DNA of 64,000 nt from Phymorhynchus buccinoides. Lineage: Eukaryota > Mollusca > Gastropoda > Neogastropoda > Raphitomidae. Positions 34,561-45,968 of this stretch are shown here, in pieces. The first letter of the stretch is position 1; every line of letters starts with the position of its first letter. Where the stretch lies: NCBI GenBank assembly GCA_017654935.2, contig CM065686.1:36548536-36612535 (forward strand), written 5' to 3'. The position numbers and the translations under genes are program-made. The notes beneath the pieces were generated by a model. That model had not been told where the DNA came from, did not search any database, and saw only the letters and a list, made by a program, of their open reading frames with translations.

Positions 34561-35391
34561 CACCCTAAAAGGTCTTGCTGTGACACTAGACAACAAATCC
34601 ATAGCAGTTTATAACTTTGTTAGCTAATGGTTGACCGACCGTTGAATCGACAATCCACCAACAACTATTTTTCTGAATGGACAATTGAATGAAGCAAGAG
34701 GCAGTCTATGCATTGCAAACCTATACATATAATGTTAGTAATAAGTATGCAAAGACAGAAAAAAAGTAAATTTATGTTCCAGCTTCAGTTTCGTTACAAA
34801 GGTTTTTTTAAAATCTCTATCACAAACAGAATAATTACTGTTTTTACATATTGTTGGCGCACGCTCGTGTATAATATTAATAAGACGCATCCTTTACATT
34901 TTAACCAAAAAATAAACTTAGTTGCATTTTCAAATGTCACTTCTCTATATACCAATCTCGTCTTTTACGAATTAAGGAAAAAACCCATTGAATTAGTCAA
35001 ATATTTCTTTTTTTTTTAAATCACAAAAAAGACACGGACTTTATTACAATTCCATGTCATATTAACCAAAATTCTTTATAGAGAGCATTAAAAAACAGAA
35101 TTTTGGAAAATAATGATAATAGCATTCAATGAAATGTCAGTCCAAAAAGAACACATGAGAAAAAGTCCATCCAGTAAAAATAATTGTCAGCCAAATGTCT
35201 TTGGATATGCAAGGGTAAAGCAGATCAACATTGAAGAACAGTCTGTCTTTTTTAAGTCCATACACCAGTCACTGCACCCTAAAATTCGTAACCTTGGAAT
35301 TATTTAAAATTTTGACATGTTTCTATTTTTCGGGTGTGTGGGGTGCTCAACTTTTTTTTTTCTCACCGAGGCTCCAGGATCAACAGTTAAA
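34561..35391. other. AT-rich non-coding, possible far 3' UTR of the 14-3-3 gene
   Basis: The minus-strand AATAAA motif at 35037-35042 could be a poly(A) signal for the minus-strand gene at 41892. There is no direct support for a 6 kb 3' UTR. Confidence 0.25.
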
Positions 35392-35533
35392 GGCCAGCCA
35401 CACGTCCACTAAAATTGCACGACTATGCGATTCGATCACGCGATCTCGATGAGACAACCACATTTGTTCTTGAAGACCACGCGACCGAATTGTATCGTAC
35501 AGTCGTACGATTTTAGTGGACGTGTGGCTGGCC
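35392..35533. mobile_element. Family S fold-back MITE
   Basis: GGCCAGCCACACGTCCACTA at the left and its reverse complement at the right; arms of about 50 bp with CGATTCGATCACGCG-like inner repeats. Single copy. Confidence 0.8.
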
Positions 35534-35810
35534 CTCAACAACAGACTAACACCTTTTTTTCTTCCTTCTATCTTCAAACAGCACACAAACTTTCAACATG
35601 CCAAACTTCATTTTAATCAACTTGAAGCTTTAAAAAAAATCAGTCAACATTTTGTTAATCATCTAGCAACATTTTTTTTTTTAATCAACTAGCACTTAAA
35701 GGAAAAAAACATCCCATTTAAAACTAAGCATCAGCACAGAAAAACATCAAAGCATTAAGCTAACAACAAAAATGGAATTCACAACAACAGGTCTTTTTTA
35801 ACTTTTAACT

Positions 35811-35825
35811 GGGGGGGGGGGGGGG
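35811..35825. repeat. Poly(G) tract, 15 bases
   Basis: Uninterrupted G run on the plus strand (C run in any minus-strand transcript). Confidence 0.95.
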
Positions 35826-35909
35826 AGAGGAAGGGAAACAACGAAAATAATCACAACAACAAATGTTTAAGTTAAACAATTCCAAACATCAGAAGAAAAA
35901 TAGAATGGG

Positions 35910-36066
35910 CAATAGGGCATTTGCCACGTAAGGGCGACCTTGAATTTCACCGAGTTGAATTTAGAGAGTTCAATTAGAAAGGTCAGCGCAACTCGGGCAG
36001 AACGAGTGCGGGCAAATTAGTAGTCTAGTAGTAGAGAAACGAACACTCGTGGCAAATGCCCTATTG
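35910..36066. mobile_element. Family T inverted-repeat MITE
   Basis: CAATAGGGCATTTGCCACG and CGTGGCAAATGCCCTATTG form perfect 19 bp ends of a 157 bp element. No second copy here. Confidence 0.82.
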
Positions 36067-36231
36067 AACTTTATGGTTGCCAGGACTATGTCCCATTTCC
36101 ACCTTAAAACTTCGTTTACGATTTTCAACAAGGGAGGGAAAAGGTAAACACACATCACAACATGTCGAGAACATGAATGCATCAAAATAAAACAAGCAAC
36201 TTTTCACTTCCAGTCTCAGTCAACAAAGAAA

Positions 36232-36255
36232 GGGGGGGGGGGGGGGGGGGGGGGG
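36232..36255. repeat. Poly(G) tract, 24 bases
   Basis: Uninterrupted G run on the plus strand. Confidence 0.95.
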
Positions 36256-36787
36256 AAATAATTGAAAGAAAAGTAGTCTCGGACAATAAAGAAAGGAAAA
36301 AGAATAAAAAAAATTAAATGTATCATACACAACATCAAAGAATCGGAAATTCACTGCTTTCCGTCTTTTCAAAGTTCAAGCAAAGAGCTCTGATGAAAAC
36401 TTTTTTCAACTTCTGGTCTTGAAATAGACACAGTATAATAAAACTGGACTAATGCCAAGTAGTATGTTAATATTCAAGCAACATTTAAAATTTTAAAAAA
36501 ATATCCCAGTCTAGAACATCAACAAAAATAACTGCAGACCATCAGACAATCTAAAGTCTCAATAGTATTACAGTACACACTTGTTTGCTTAAATGTCACA
36601 TGTATAATTTGAATTTTAGGTACTGCCACAACACTTTGAATTTTAATATGGTATATCTTGTAACATAGCATTAGCACACAACTTTTTTCCACACAAAAAT
36701 AAAGTCAAATTCCAAAGCAAGTTATGTTCTGTTAATGTTATTTACTGATAAGTCCTAAAGCAAGTTTTTGGAGTTGTTGGTTTGGGG

Positions 36788-37215
36788 TAACCTTTACCAG
36801 ACTTCCTGGGTCGCCATCGACACAAAACAAATGTTATATCTCTATAATCTCAAGCAATCTTCATGAAATTTCATGACTTTGTCAAAAACGTAAATGGCTT
36901 TAAGTGTGTTAAATTTCATCAATTTGCATAAAAATACAAATGACGTAATATGACGCGTCACTTTAACTACATTGACACGATGGCGCGGGTCGTGGAGGAC
37001 CCATACTTTAAAGAGCAGAAATATGTCACTGCAGTGCATTGAGTATGGGTCGTGGGAGACCCGCGCCATCTGGAGAAGTATAAACACATGGTGACTCTTT
37101 GACGAGTATGGGTCCTGGAGAACCCGCATCATCTGGAGAGGGATAAATGCTGTTAAAATGCATGACCCACATCATCTGGAGAAGTATAATCACAAGCAAC
37201 ATCCGGTAAAGGTTA
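36788..37215. mobile_element. Family W inverted-end element with internal repeats
   Basis: TAACCTTTACC and GGTAAAGGTTA ends. Inside, GAGTATGGGTC(G/C)TGG and CATCTGGAGAAGTATAA blocks recur three to four times. Unclassified. Confidence 0.6.
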
Positions 37216-37348
37216 AATATATGTCAAAGAAAATTTTATATTGAAAATACAAATACATGCATAACAGCTACACTGAATCTCTTAAACACGTACTTTTTTT
37301 TTTAACAGTGTACCCCAATATCAAGCTGTGTGCTTATCAAAGAAGAAA

Positions 37349-37354
<6 letters not shown>

Positions 37355-37382
<28 letters not shown>
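37355..37382. repeat. Poly(G) tract, 28 bases
   Basis: Longest homopolymer in the window. Confidence 0.95.
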
Positions 37383-37384
<2 letters not shown>

Positions 37385-37399
37385 TGAAGGGGACAATTT

Positions 37400-37810
37400 T
37401 TTGTTGTTCCAGATGTAATCCAAGTCAGTGTCATTTACTGAAAACTTCAATATTTTCACTCATTTATCACAACCCTTTCTTTTTTGACCAATGATGAAAG
37501 CAAACTTAGGAATGTGATTGCTATTTCTATACCAATTAAACAAAGCACATGAAACAGAATGATAGGCTTGTTTAGCACATTATAGATATCAGGAGTAGAA
37601 AAAATGAAGAGTTTGGACAAATCTAAAGGATAGAAATACTAATTAGAAGTATGCAATATATGTGGATCAACATGAATTGACCTCAATACCAGGGCTTCAG
37701 ATTGTCAGCGGGCCCGGGACATTGAAACATACTAATGGTAGTTTAACCCCTCATTTTGTGCTCCCACGGGTCATCTGACTCGTGATTTTTGCGATAAATT
37801 AGTACTAATA
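37400..37810. other. Non-coding, nothing recognised
   Basis: AT-rich; no repeat partner or coding signal. Confidence 0.4.
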
Positions 37811-37818
37811 GTAATACT

Positions 37819-38085
37819 CAGGCATCAGAATTGTCTGAGGTCCAATCCTCTGAAAACCGCAGTAAAAGAACCCTCAAGGCCTTACAGAGCAGAGAGGCAA
37901 CATCATGAGTTCTAAACAAGACCAAAAAGGCATAATTCTTAAAGAAATTTCTTTAGAAAGTTATCTGACCTTAAGAAGCCATGGTAAAAACCTCTGCTAC
38001 TGTGCTAGTGCTACCACAATCAAATCCTCTGCCAGCAATTTCGATCCTCTAAAATGTGCAAATCCTCTGACAATTCTGATGCATG
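37819..38085. mobile_element. Family V hAT-like element, copy 1
   Basis: CAGGCATCAGAATTGTC at the left and GACAATTCTGATGCATG at the right. The interior, with AAGGCCTTA and repeated AATCCTCTG blocks, is matched in inverted order at 32402-32847. Confidence 0.75.
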
Positions 38086-38089
38086 AAAT

Positions 38090-38985
38090 ATGAATACTAA
38101 AGCGACACATCACTGGCCCCTTATTTTCGAAATTGGCCACTCATTTCTGTAATCAGGAGTAATATGACCCATTAAGTTTGAATACAATCTGAAGCTCTGC
38201 AATACAGTTTTATCATTGCGCCTTTGGTTCAAATGCACACAAAAAATAACAAGAGATAAGTCAAGTGTACACATTTCAATCAACATGCTGACAAGTAAAT
38301 GTTTACCCATGCTTTGACAAGAAAGAACAAGCGACCAAAACAGCACAAGCCATCCGGGAACATAGTACAGCAAAAAAGAAGGCAGCCATTAAAGTAATCA
38401 ACGCTGCTTTTATCCCCAAAGATGACAGCTAAGGGCAATAGCAAGGGCTGAATTGTCTACTAAAAACTACCAACCAATGTGTCAACTACATTTCAATACA
38501 GCCATCTAAATGGCATTGCTACAGTTAGTAGTAATTGGGCCTAGTCAATGTTCCAATATTTATAACTCTCCCTCGCCACGTTTCACATCAATTCTTTTAA
38601 TCTCTTGCCCACTGCACACACACACACACTACATGCCCATGAATGGGTTATCACAACAGCTGAGCAAGTCAACCTTAATCTATTTCATAGCATAAGCAAC
38701 AGCAGTTGATACTAAATCAGAATAAACAATTTACCGCCATTTACTGATTTAGGCAACATTTAAACCAAGGTTTGCAATGTGTCCATAAATAATACAGTAT
38801 TATTCATGGTCGAGATCTGGTTGGCAAACAATTATGAATCAAGATATTCTATAGATCTAACCCTTAAAACTCAGTAAGTTACAGAATAATAAATATTTGT
38901 TTACGTTTTTTTAATATGGCAATCGGTCAATCTTCCAGTTCCATGAACCAAATATTCTTTCTTTCGATTTAAATTTGTATAAAGC
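38090..38985. other. Non-coding, nothing recognised
   Basis: No coding signal or repeat partner; possibly part of the 14-3-3 transcript's 3' region. Confidence 0.35.
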
Positions 38986-38987
38986 TT

Positions 38988-39113
38988 AAGGTCTTTGTAC
39001 ATGTGAACATTTTTCACTCTCCCCATGGCAACACAGTGATGTAACTCATTGATGACTGGCCAATCACTATGTTGTCATGGGGGAAAGTGAAACATGTTCA
39101 TGTGTACTGAGAC
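38988..39113. mobile_element. Family F fold-back element, copy 3
   Basis: AAGGTCTTTGTACATGTGAA at the left, its approximate reverse complement at the right, and the CCCCATGGCAACACAGTGAT core. Confidence 0.82.
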
Positions 39114-39127
39114 GATTAGCAGAGCAC

Positions 39128-39412
39128 TTAGCAAAAATCACTTTTAAAAGTCAAAATTGAAGGGACTGAAATTTTTATTTTGAGGTAGGTAGATAAAGGG
39201 CCACTTATATTATAGGCCTCACGGCCCTTTTACACCCCTTCTCAGTGAATTAGACTTTTGACATATATACTTTTGAGATAGCCAATATTGAGTTAAAAAG
39301 ACTTTTCATTATATAGAGATTATTGAACTGGGACCAGAACATTATTGTGAGTTAGCCAGTTTTTTTTAGTTATCCGTTTTTCAGTTATCAGTTCTCCACT
39401 GTACTTTGCTTT
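39128..39412 (-). repeat. Family D repeat, copy 1
   Basis: Reverse complement of 53014-53180: AAAAGTCAAAATTGAAGGGA, GTTATCAGTTCTCCACTG. The CAGTGGAGAACTGATAACT end and adjacent TA suggest a Tc1/mariner-type element, but the second end is unclear. Confidence 0.65.
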
Positions 39413-39419
39413 TGGTCAT

Positions 39420-40200
39420 CGCTCACAAACTGTGTTTGAATAGGGAGTGACTGACACTTTGAACCTCAACCTTTGTAAACGACTGACACTTTGAACCTCA
39501 ACCTTTGTAAACTTATTACAGATGATAGCATTTATTTAAACCAATGCAACCTACACATGTATGGAGTGAGAAAAAAGAAAGCTTGACAATATGGTATCTC
39601 CTAATATAGTCAATACACCAGCTTCACATCAAAATCAACATAGCTTGATCATTATTACCAGAGACTGAATGATTAGAATAGCATTCTCATATCAGTCAAA
39701 CAGCGCAGGAGTGTACAATCCTCTGGCATCAATTGATCAAAATCTACTCTTCTAAATCATTTTCATCTTTAAATACTTTTATTTCTCAACCAAAAAGTCT
39801 TGTCCCCATGTTTTCCGTTATAGCGAATACGGCAACAAGAATTGGCTTAACCGCAATAGCTATTCAACAGGACACATCTTCAGGTAATATGCCACCATAT
39901 AAAATTTGAAGTGATTCTGTGCAGTAGTTGACAAAATATTGCACAGACATTTTTTTTAAATGACAATCACAATATCCCAACACCCAAAAAGGCCAGAAGT
40001 ATGGCATGGGTTACTACACAAAAACAGGATTTCGTCCAAAGCAAAATAATTTGGTGACAGAAAAGAGCATGCTGGGTTGCTTTTATGCCATTAGATTATT
40101 TCCTACAAACCAAAATGTGGATCTTGCCATGAGAGCTCGAAGATTATCTTCTTTTATGGGAATAAATGTGAATATTCTCAGAGCTATTTAAAATATTTCG
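39420..40200. other. Non-coding, nothing recognised
   Basis: A 34 bp direct duplication (GACTGACACTTTGAACCTCA ...) occurs at 39447 and 39480. Nothing else seen. Confidence 0.45.
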
Positions 40201-40208
40201 ACATTTAC

Positions 40209-40662
40209 CAGGGGTCGCGCTAACACATGTTTCTTGCGTATTTGACGCGTTTTAAAAATCGCTGACGCATTTTTACGGCGTTTATGTGTAACCCGTACGC
40301 AAAATGACATCCGCTCAAAATCGCATCTGACTCTAGATGGTGAATCCGACTTTAGAAGTCCTACGGTCCCTACACGTATAGTGGTTCTGCTACACCAAAC
40401 ATTGGAACAGACTATAGAAAAGTGCCACTGCTTTCACTAGTTCCAGAGGAAAGTAGGCGCAGTGCAATGTGGCGGGAAAATCACTGTATCGGCGTGATCG
40501 CCGAAAATGACTGGTTAGTGAATAAAAATGCATGTTTGTGTTGCTGGTCTTGTTTTCATTGTTTTTAGCTTAGATTTATCATTTTGTTCTTTGACGCGAT
40601 TTTTTGCTTCCCTTACGCATTTTTTGGCCGACGCGTTTTCAAAAACACTAGCGCGACCCCTG
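40209..40662. mobile_element. Family G hAT-like MITE, copy 2
   Basis: CAGGGGTCGCGCTAACAC and TAGCGCGACCCCTG with ATTTAC on both sides (40203-40208, 40663-40668). This independently confirms a 6 bp target duplication. Interior matches 33617-34108 with small deletions. Confidence 0.93.
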
Positions 40663-41058
40663 ATTTACTTGATCCATCTTTTCTTTACCCTCATTTTCTT
40701 TACAGGTAACTAAGAAACTATATAGCAAAAATAGCATAGGAAAAATACTAAATAGGAAATTTCATAGACTTGCACGCCAGCTTTGCAATTGACAAAATTA
40801 ACACAATTTCACTCACTCGCATAGATCAGATGTCTCTCAAATTCCACATGCATATATCAAATGTCACATTTACAGCTCAACTCCCCATAATAAGGGAGAT
40901 CAGTCCAACATATATTAAAAAAAACAAGCAACATATCATCAGGAGCAATGCAGTTCATTCAAAACAATTTCTTGGAAAACACCTTAAGTGAATTTTGTTG
41001 TTCACAAGATTTTTCAGCAAGTCATTTTAAAAAGGAAAGACGCTAACGAGCACAATGT

Positions 41059-41892
41059 TCAGTCCTGCGCATCACCACCATTCTGATCTGGTGCATCTGA
41101 TGTCCAGAGGGTCAAGTTGTCTCGAAGAAGCTGCATAATGAGAGTACTGTCTTTGCAATCAGAATCTTTCATGTCGTTTAGCTCATTTATTGCGTCGTCA
41201 AAGGCCTGCTTTGCCAGCTTGCAAGCCATATCTGGTTGGTTTAGAATCTCATAATAAAACACCGAAAAATTGAGCGCAAGTCCAAGACGATTGGGATGAG
41301 TTGGCTTCATCTCTGCCTCTTCCTTATCTGCACCTTCTTGGCCATCCCTCTTTGGGTCTGCAATCCGCATAGCTTTTTCATAGGCCTCCTTGGCATCATT
41401 CTTTGGTGTACACCGCTTTTTGCCTGCTTTGGATCCTTCTTCTGGGTCATCTTCCATATACTCCGCTTTGTAACGACAATAATCTCCTTTCATTTTCCAA
41501 TAGAACACTTTTTCTTCAGCACCTCCTTTTGTGTTCTCCAAAGGTGCAAGCAAAATATCAAGAAGATCAAGCACTTCGTTACACGTTTGCTCCAGTTCCT
41601 CTTCAACACGCACTCTCATCTCTTTTGACAATTTCTTGTGGTTTTCCTTGTCGGCTTTCTGCTCTATCATGCAGATCACCCGCCACGACGATCGTCTTGC
41701 CCCAACAACATTCTTGTAGGCCACTGAAAAGAGGTTACGCTGATCCATTGACAGTTTTTTCTCATTTTCAATCACTTTTTTCATGGCCTTCACCATATCA
41801 TCGTACCTTTCAGCTTGCTCCGCATTTTTGGCGAATTCAATCAAACTGTCAGTGCTTTGAAGGGTGTCCATCACTTGTACTACGGTTGCCAT
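41059..41892 (-). CDS. 14-3-3 protein, intronless and divergent (277 aa)
   Basis: 14-3-3 proteins are dimeric cytosolic adaptors that bind phosphoserine/phosphothreonine motifs on many partners. The frame carries the family signatures [20 protein letters not shown] (residues 52-71) and [16 protein letters not shown]. The C-terminal block [18 protein letters not shown] is also present. Phosphopeptide-pocket residues are kept: K60, R67, R140, Y141 and N208 (zeta K49, R56, R127, Y128, N173). At 277 aa it is about 30 longer than usual: 11 extra at the N-terminus and about 22 in two charged loops between R140-Y141 and the PTHP motif (around 146-165 and 179-195). The whole coding region is one exon, unlike typical animal 14-3-3 genes. 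It is intact, so either an old functional retrogene or a lineage-specific paralog; I cannot assign it to zeta or epsilon. No poly(A) run or flanking duplication was found next to it. Confidence 0.96.
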   Translation of the reverse strand: MATVVQVMDTLQSTDSLIEFAKNAEQAERYDDMVKAMKKVIENEKKLSMDQRNLFSVAYKNVVGARRSSWRVICMIEQKADKENHKKLSKEMRVRVEEELEQTCNEVLDLLDILLAPLENTKGGAEEKVFYWKMKGDYCRYKAEYMEDDPEEGSKAGKKRCTPKNDAKEAYEKAMRIADPKRDGQEGADKEEAEMKPTHPNRLGLALNFSVFYYEILNQPDMACKLAKQAFDDAINELNDMKDSDCKDSTLIMQLLRDNLTLWTSDAPDQNGGDAQD

Positions 41893-42300
41893 CGTCGAAT
41901 AGTAAGCCTACCAGTACAGATTAACAGTCAGCAAGCACTACACGATGTCTTCTTGATACGATTCAAATGAGTTCTACTGGTCAGCGACTAAAGTTGAGTA
42001 CGAGTCAAATGGACAACAAGGGGCCTTAAGACAGCGCGTAAAAGTAGATTGTTGTCGTGCTGCAAGAGCCAATAATCTTGCGAGACCGAGGTCAAAACTG
42101 GGGTCAACTTTACCTCTTTCGCACTCGGTTTCTAATTTGCGTAGTTTTGGTTTACGAATTGCCTTTGTTACAAACTCTCCCTGTACCCTGTATTTATTCT
42201 TAATGTGAAGTGAACTTTGGGATAAATGTTAGACTAGTTACGTAAAACGTAGACACACGCACACAAAGCAGCCTCTCTTTCTCTCTGGTTTGGTGGCGTG
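41893..42300 (-). promoter_or_regulatory. Probable 5' flank of the 14-3-3 gene
   Basis: Sequence upstream of the minus-strand ATG, without transposons for about 600 bp, which fits a promoter/5' UTR. No TATA box could be assigned with confidence. Confidence 0.35.
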
Positions 42301-42499
42301 GACACGTCCACGCCCCGCCCCCTACTTTAATTAGACTTTTGTTACAGAGACTGAGTCGGTGATTGTTTTTCTTTTACACAAGTTGCTCTTCTTCTTCTTT
42401 CTCTTCCAAACCACCATAATCAATTTGATGGTTCTGTTGGCATAAAACGTGGAGACTTCGATCAGGCAGAAACTGTAGATAAAACTAGAGCGTTAAGAC

Positions 42500-43240
42500 G
42501 CTAGATCACCAGCCGCGCGGTAGTATTTTCGGCTGCAGTGCTTCACCTCGCAGCTGGTAACGAACCTGACCCTGACATTTGACCCATGATCTTCATTTTT
42601 GAACTGGCCTAGATATCCTAAGTACTTATCCTCATGCAACATTTGAACGTCCTAGGTTCCTCCGTTCAAACATTATCATATCAGCTGCTTTGAAACATTT
42701 CCGGCTCCAGTGACCTTGACCTTTGATCTATGACCTTATTTTTCGAACTTGGTCTAGATGCCTTTTGCACCTACCCGCAAGCAAAATTTGAGCGTCCGAA
42801 GTTCCTCCGTTCACACGTTATCGTGCCTGGCAGCATTTTCGGCTCCAGTGACCTTGATCCTTGACCTATGATTTTCATTTTCAAAATTGTTCTAGATATC
42901 CTTAGTACCTATCTGCATGCATCCTAGATCCCTCCGTTCAAACGTTATCGTGCCAGGTGCTCTGCAGCATTTTCAGCTCCAGTTACCTTGACCTTTAACC
43001 TATGACCTTCAGTGACCTTGACCGTTGACCTATTACCTTCAATTTCGTACATGGTCTAGATATCCTTAGTACCTATCTGCATGCAAATATCTGATTGAGC
43101 CTCCTAGGTTCCTCCGTTCAAACGTTATCATGCCAGGTGCTCAGCAGCCTTTTCTGCTCCAGTGACCTTAACCTTTGACCTTCATTTTCTAAGTTGGCCT
43201 AAATACCATTAGTACCTATCAGCATGCAATATTTGAGCAT
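42500..43240. repeat. Degenerate tandem repeat (about 120-150 bp unit) with TGACCT words
   Basis: About five copies of a unit with CAGCATTTTCGGCTCCAGTG, ACCTTGACCTTTGACCTATG, CTAGATATCC(T)TAGTACCTA, CTGCATGCA and TCCTCCGTTCAAACGTTATC in order. The motif TGACCTTTGACCT is a direct repeat of nuclear-receptor half-sites spaced by one. Related text is at 47850-48090. Confidence 0.85.
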
Positions 43241-43244
43241 CATA

Positions 43245-43465
43245 TACCCCTCGCCTACATCAAGAACAGGGGCACAGACGATGCCATTTTAACGCTGCTG
43301 CATAAGTTGTACCAGCATCTTGATAAACGGGCAGGCACCTACGCCAGAATTTTGTTTCTTGATCTCTCAAGCGCCTTCAATACCATCCAGCCTCACATTT
43401 TAATACAGAAACTGCACAACTTGATGGTCAACCCAGTGCTGATTACACGGATTTTCAGCTGTTTG
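43245..43465 (+). pseudogene. LINE reverse transcriptase core fragment
   Basis: Encodes YIKNRGTDDAILTLLHKLYQ followed by ARILFLDLSSAFNTIQPHIL, the FxDxSSAF motif of non-LTR retrotransposon reverse transcriptases. It is cut at both sides and joined to the TGACCT repeat array at the left. Confidence 0.88.
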
Positions 43466-43579
43466 ACAGCATACACATTTACGTATCATGAATAAAATAC
43501 AGTGCAAATATCATAGCAAGGTCAGGTCCAGCGTTTATTTATAAGAAAAACCATGTATATGTGCGTGTATGTGCGCGCG

Positions 43580-43582
<3 letters not shown>

Positions 43583-43645
<63 letters not shown>
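43583..43645 (+). repeat. (GT)n(GA)n compound microsatellite
   Basis: GT run followed directly by GA run, then GT again. Confidence 0.95.
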
Positions 43646-43647
<2 letters not shown>

Positions 43648-43659
43648 TGTGTGTTTTAA

Positions 43660-44012
43660 ATAAACTTAAAAAGACATTGTTTTATATTTGTTCCATTCAC
43701 AGTTCTCTTGGTGATTAGTCATGTCTGGTGTTCCACCCCCCCATTTGATCGCAATGCCACACTGCAAGCACAAATCAATACTTTCTACAATCACTCCATC
43801 TATCTTTTTTTTCAGGAGAAAATGCCTCCAAATGTCTGACTTGTCCGTCCTTCGGTTTCGTTACTGTAGTGTAATCATTGGCCATACTTGCACCTTACAC
43901 CACCAGGTAACTAGAAACAGCTACTCTTGGTTTACAAACACCCAATCTGCGTTGAGATTCAGTGTTGTTCTTAAAAAAGAATGCGTTATTCTAAGAAAAA
44001 CTTTATTTCAGT
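43660..44012. other. Non-coding, nothing recognised
   Basis: No coding signal; ends at the solo LTR. Confidence 0.4.
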
Positions 44013-44017
44013 TTGCC

Positions 44018-45728
44018 TGTGACATAAGTGTCCCGCGCGACCCCTCTTTCTTATCTACACCCCCCCCCCCCTTTTTCAATTCTCGGGCCGGCCGCCACTT
44101 TAATTGCCATCCACCATCAAACAGACGCCGATTAAGGCATTTGTCTCTTTGAAGCCCGATCTACCTTCCCATCACGAGAAAGTGACTTCCACAGTCGGCG
44201 CCCTTTGAACCCTTCCTTTCAGGAGCACGAGAAGGATAGGAATGTCGGCATGTGATAATGATGTAACCGGCGCGTGATTGTTCTGTACTACTATACATAC
44301 CACTAGGACATCATCTTGTGACGTGTCAACTGCTATAAACCAATCACAGGCTTTCATTATTTGAAAGTGAAGGCTATAATTTGAGTAGTGAGAAAAAGTT
44401 AGCCTACACATACTTTTCACACAATACCTCCAAAACGTGGCTGGAGCAACATTGCAGACTCAACCTCTCTCCCAGCCAGTCATAATAGCCCAACTAGTGA
44501 GTATTATTGATGGCTGGTGATTGAGATTTGGTTTGTTTGATCCTATTTTTGATCTAGATCCTATGTTCAATGATGAATAAGGAGTAGATAGATATGTTAT
44601 TGAAAAGAAGTGGTAAACCTTCTGTTCTATTTATGTGCACTGATTATTTGTGTGTGTGTGTTTTTGACTTTAACTCTTTTGGTACCAGAACCGGATTTTA
44701 TGCCTACTAACCCTTTTGTCTATTTTTAGTAGGAAGCCTGTGGGTTGCAATCTTGCACTTTATGATACCATTCCTTTCCAGGTGTTGGATGGAGAGTGAT
44801 GTTGGCTTGATCACCTTTTATGTTTTACTGATCTCAGTTTGTTAACTGAAATTCAGATTATGTGTTCTTAGTGCTATTGTACAAGGGCAGCCTTCTAGCC
44901 GGTTGGGATCCACTAATTCCCTGCCGACTGAAGCCCCATTGTCTCTAAGCCATAGAGACCTACATCCACCTTCTCCTGTGATTATCAGCAGGGCATCGTG
45001 GTCAGGACGCATCATCCCTGACTCACAAGCACCAAGACGGGAACGCCGCCAAGACGACCCGCACCCAGAATCCGCGAGGAGACCACGCCTGAACCGTGCC
45101 ATCCCGCGAAGCCGTAACCGGAACGACTGGGAGCTACTCTCACCTGACGAGCAAGCCCAGCCAACCCAGCACTCGCCGATCCCTACGGAGGAACTTCAGC
45201 ACAGCCATGAGTTAAGTCCCCACGACAGTGCCACAAAACACTAACTGGAAACCAGGACACTTAGTGACCCTTCCCGCTTGGGGGCTAACCTTCTAGAAAG
45301 ACAAAAGTCTTGTAAATCCTTTCAGATTTCATTGTTTTTTCATTCATATTTTGTTTTGGCGCCATTGAGCTGCTTTATTATTATTGTTGCATAATCTTAT
45401 GCAGATTTTGTGAGTAAATAAAATACAAGTGTCAAATAATCCTGAACCATTTGGTCAGACTGATGAGAGTGGGAGTCTTGTAATTTCATGTAAAACCCTA
45501 CTTCTCTCTGTCTACCATTAAGAGCAAATCAACCACTTGTATTTCTTACAATCATACGAGCCAGAACCTGGGCACAAATATAAATTTATTAGATGAAAAG
45601 GGGCCGGGAAAGTTGCTCATCTCCCATACCCTAGAGAAGTGGGCTAAAGGAAAATTTTCTACTTGAGAATTTAACACACTAAAAGTCTTCCCTAGGGACT
45701 TAGCCTTTTAACCCATTACCTCGTCACA
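44018..45728 (+). mobile_element. Solo LTR, copy 1 (1711 bp)
   Basis: Starts TGTGACATAAG and ends CCTCGTCACA (TG...CA form). TTGCC lies on both sides (44013-44017, 45729-45733). About 1.7 kb, similar over its length to 46067-47809. AATAAA near 45417 could be the poly(A) signal. No gag/pol sequence is next to it, so it is a solo LTR. The internal open frame at 44903 is broken in the other copy and is not a gene. Confidence 0.92.
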
Positions 45729-45739
45729 TTGCCGCAGTT

Positions 45740-45968
45740 TCACAGCAACTCGAACCAGTTTTTCGAACCGCGAAATTACAGCACCGGTTTACCGGTTCAA
45801 ACCGGGTTTTTTCCCCCTCTACGCATAATGTCTTCACCTTTTATTGTCTTAATGTTTTATATCGTTGCACAAAAAATATCCTGTAACAAGGACAATAAAG
45901 TATTTGGAATTTGGAATAGGTTCCTTCTTTCCAACATTATTGTGCAAGGGGCTCGGCAGCATGACCTT
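45740..45968. other. Spacer between solo LTRs
   Basis: Unique-looking 230 bp, with an ATATCCTGTAACAAGGACAA block. Nothing recognised. Confidence 0.4.

Noticed and set aside
41296..41924. Plus-strand frames opposite the 14-3-3 gene
   Set aside because: Antisense shadows of a well-supported coding region.
44903..45244. 113-codon frame in solo LTR copy 1
   Set aside because: The matching region of LTR copy 2 is frameshifted and the frame has no family features; LTRs are non-coding.
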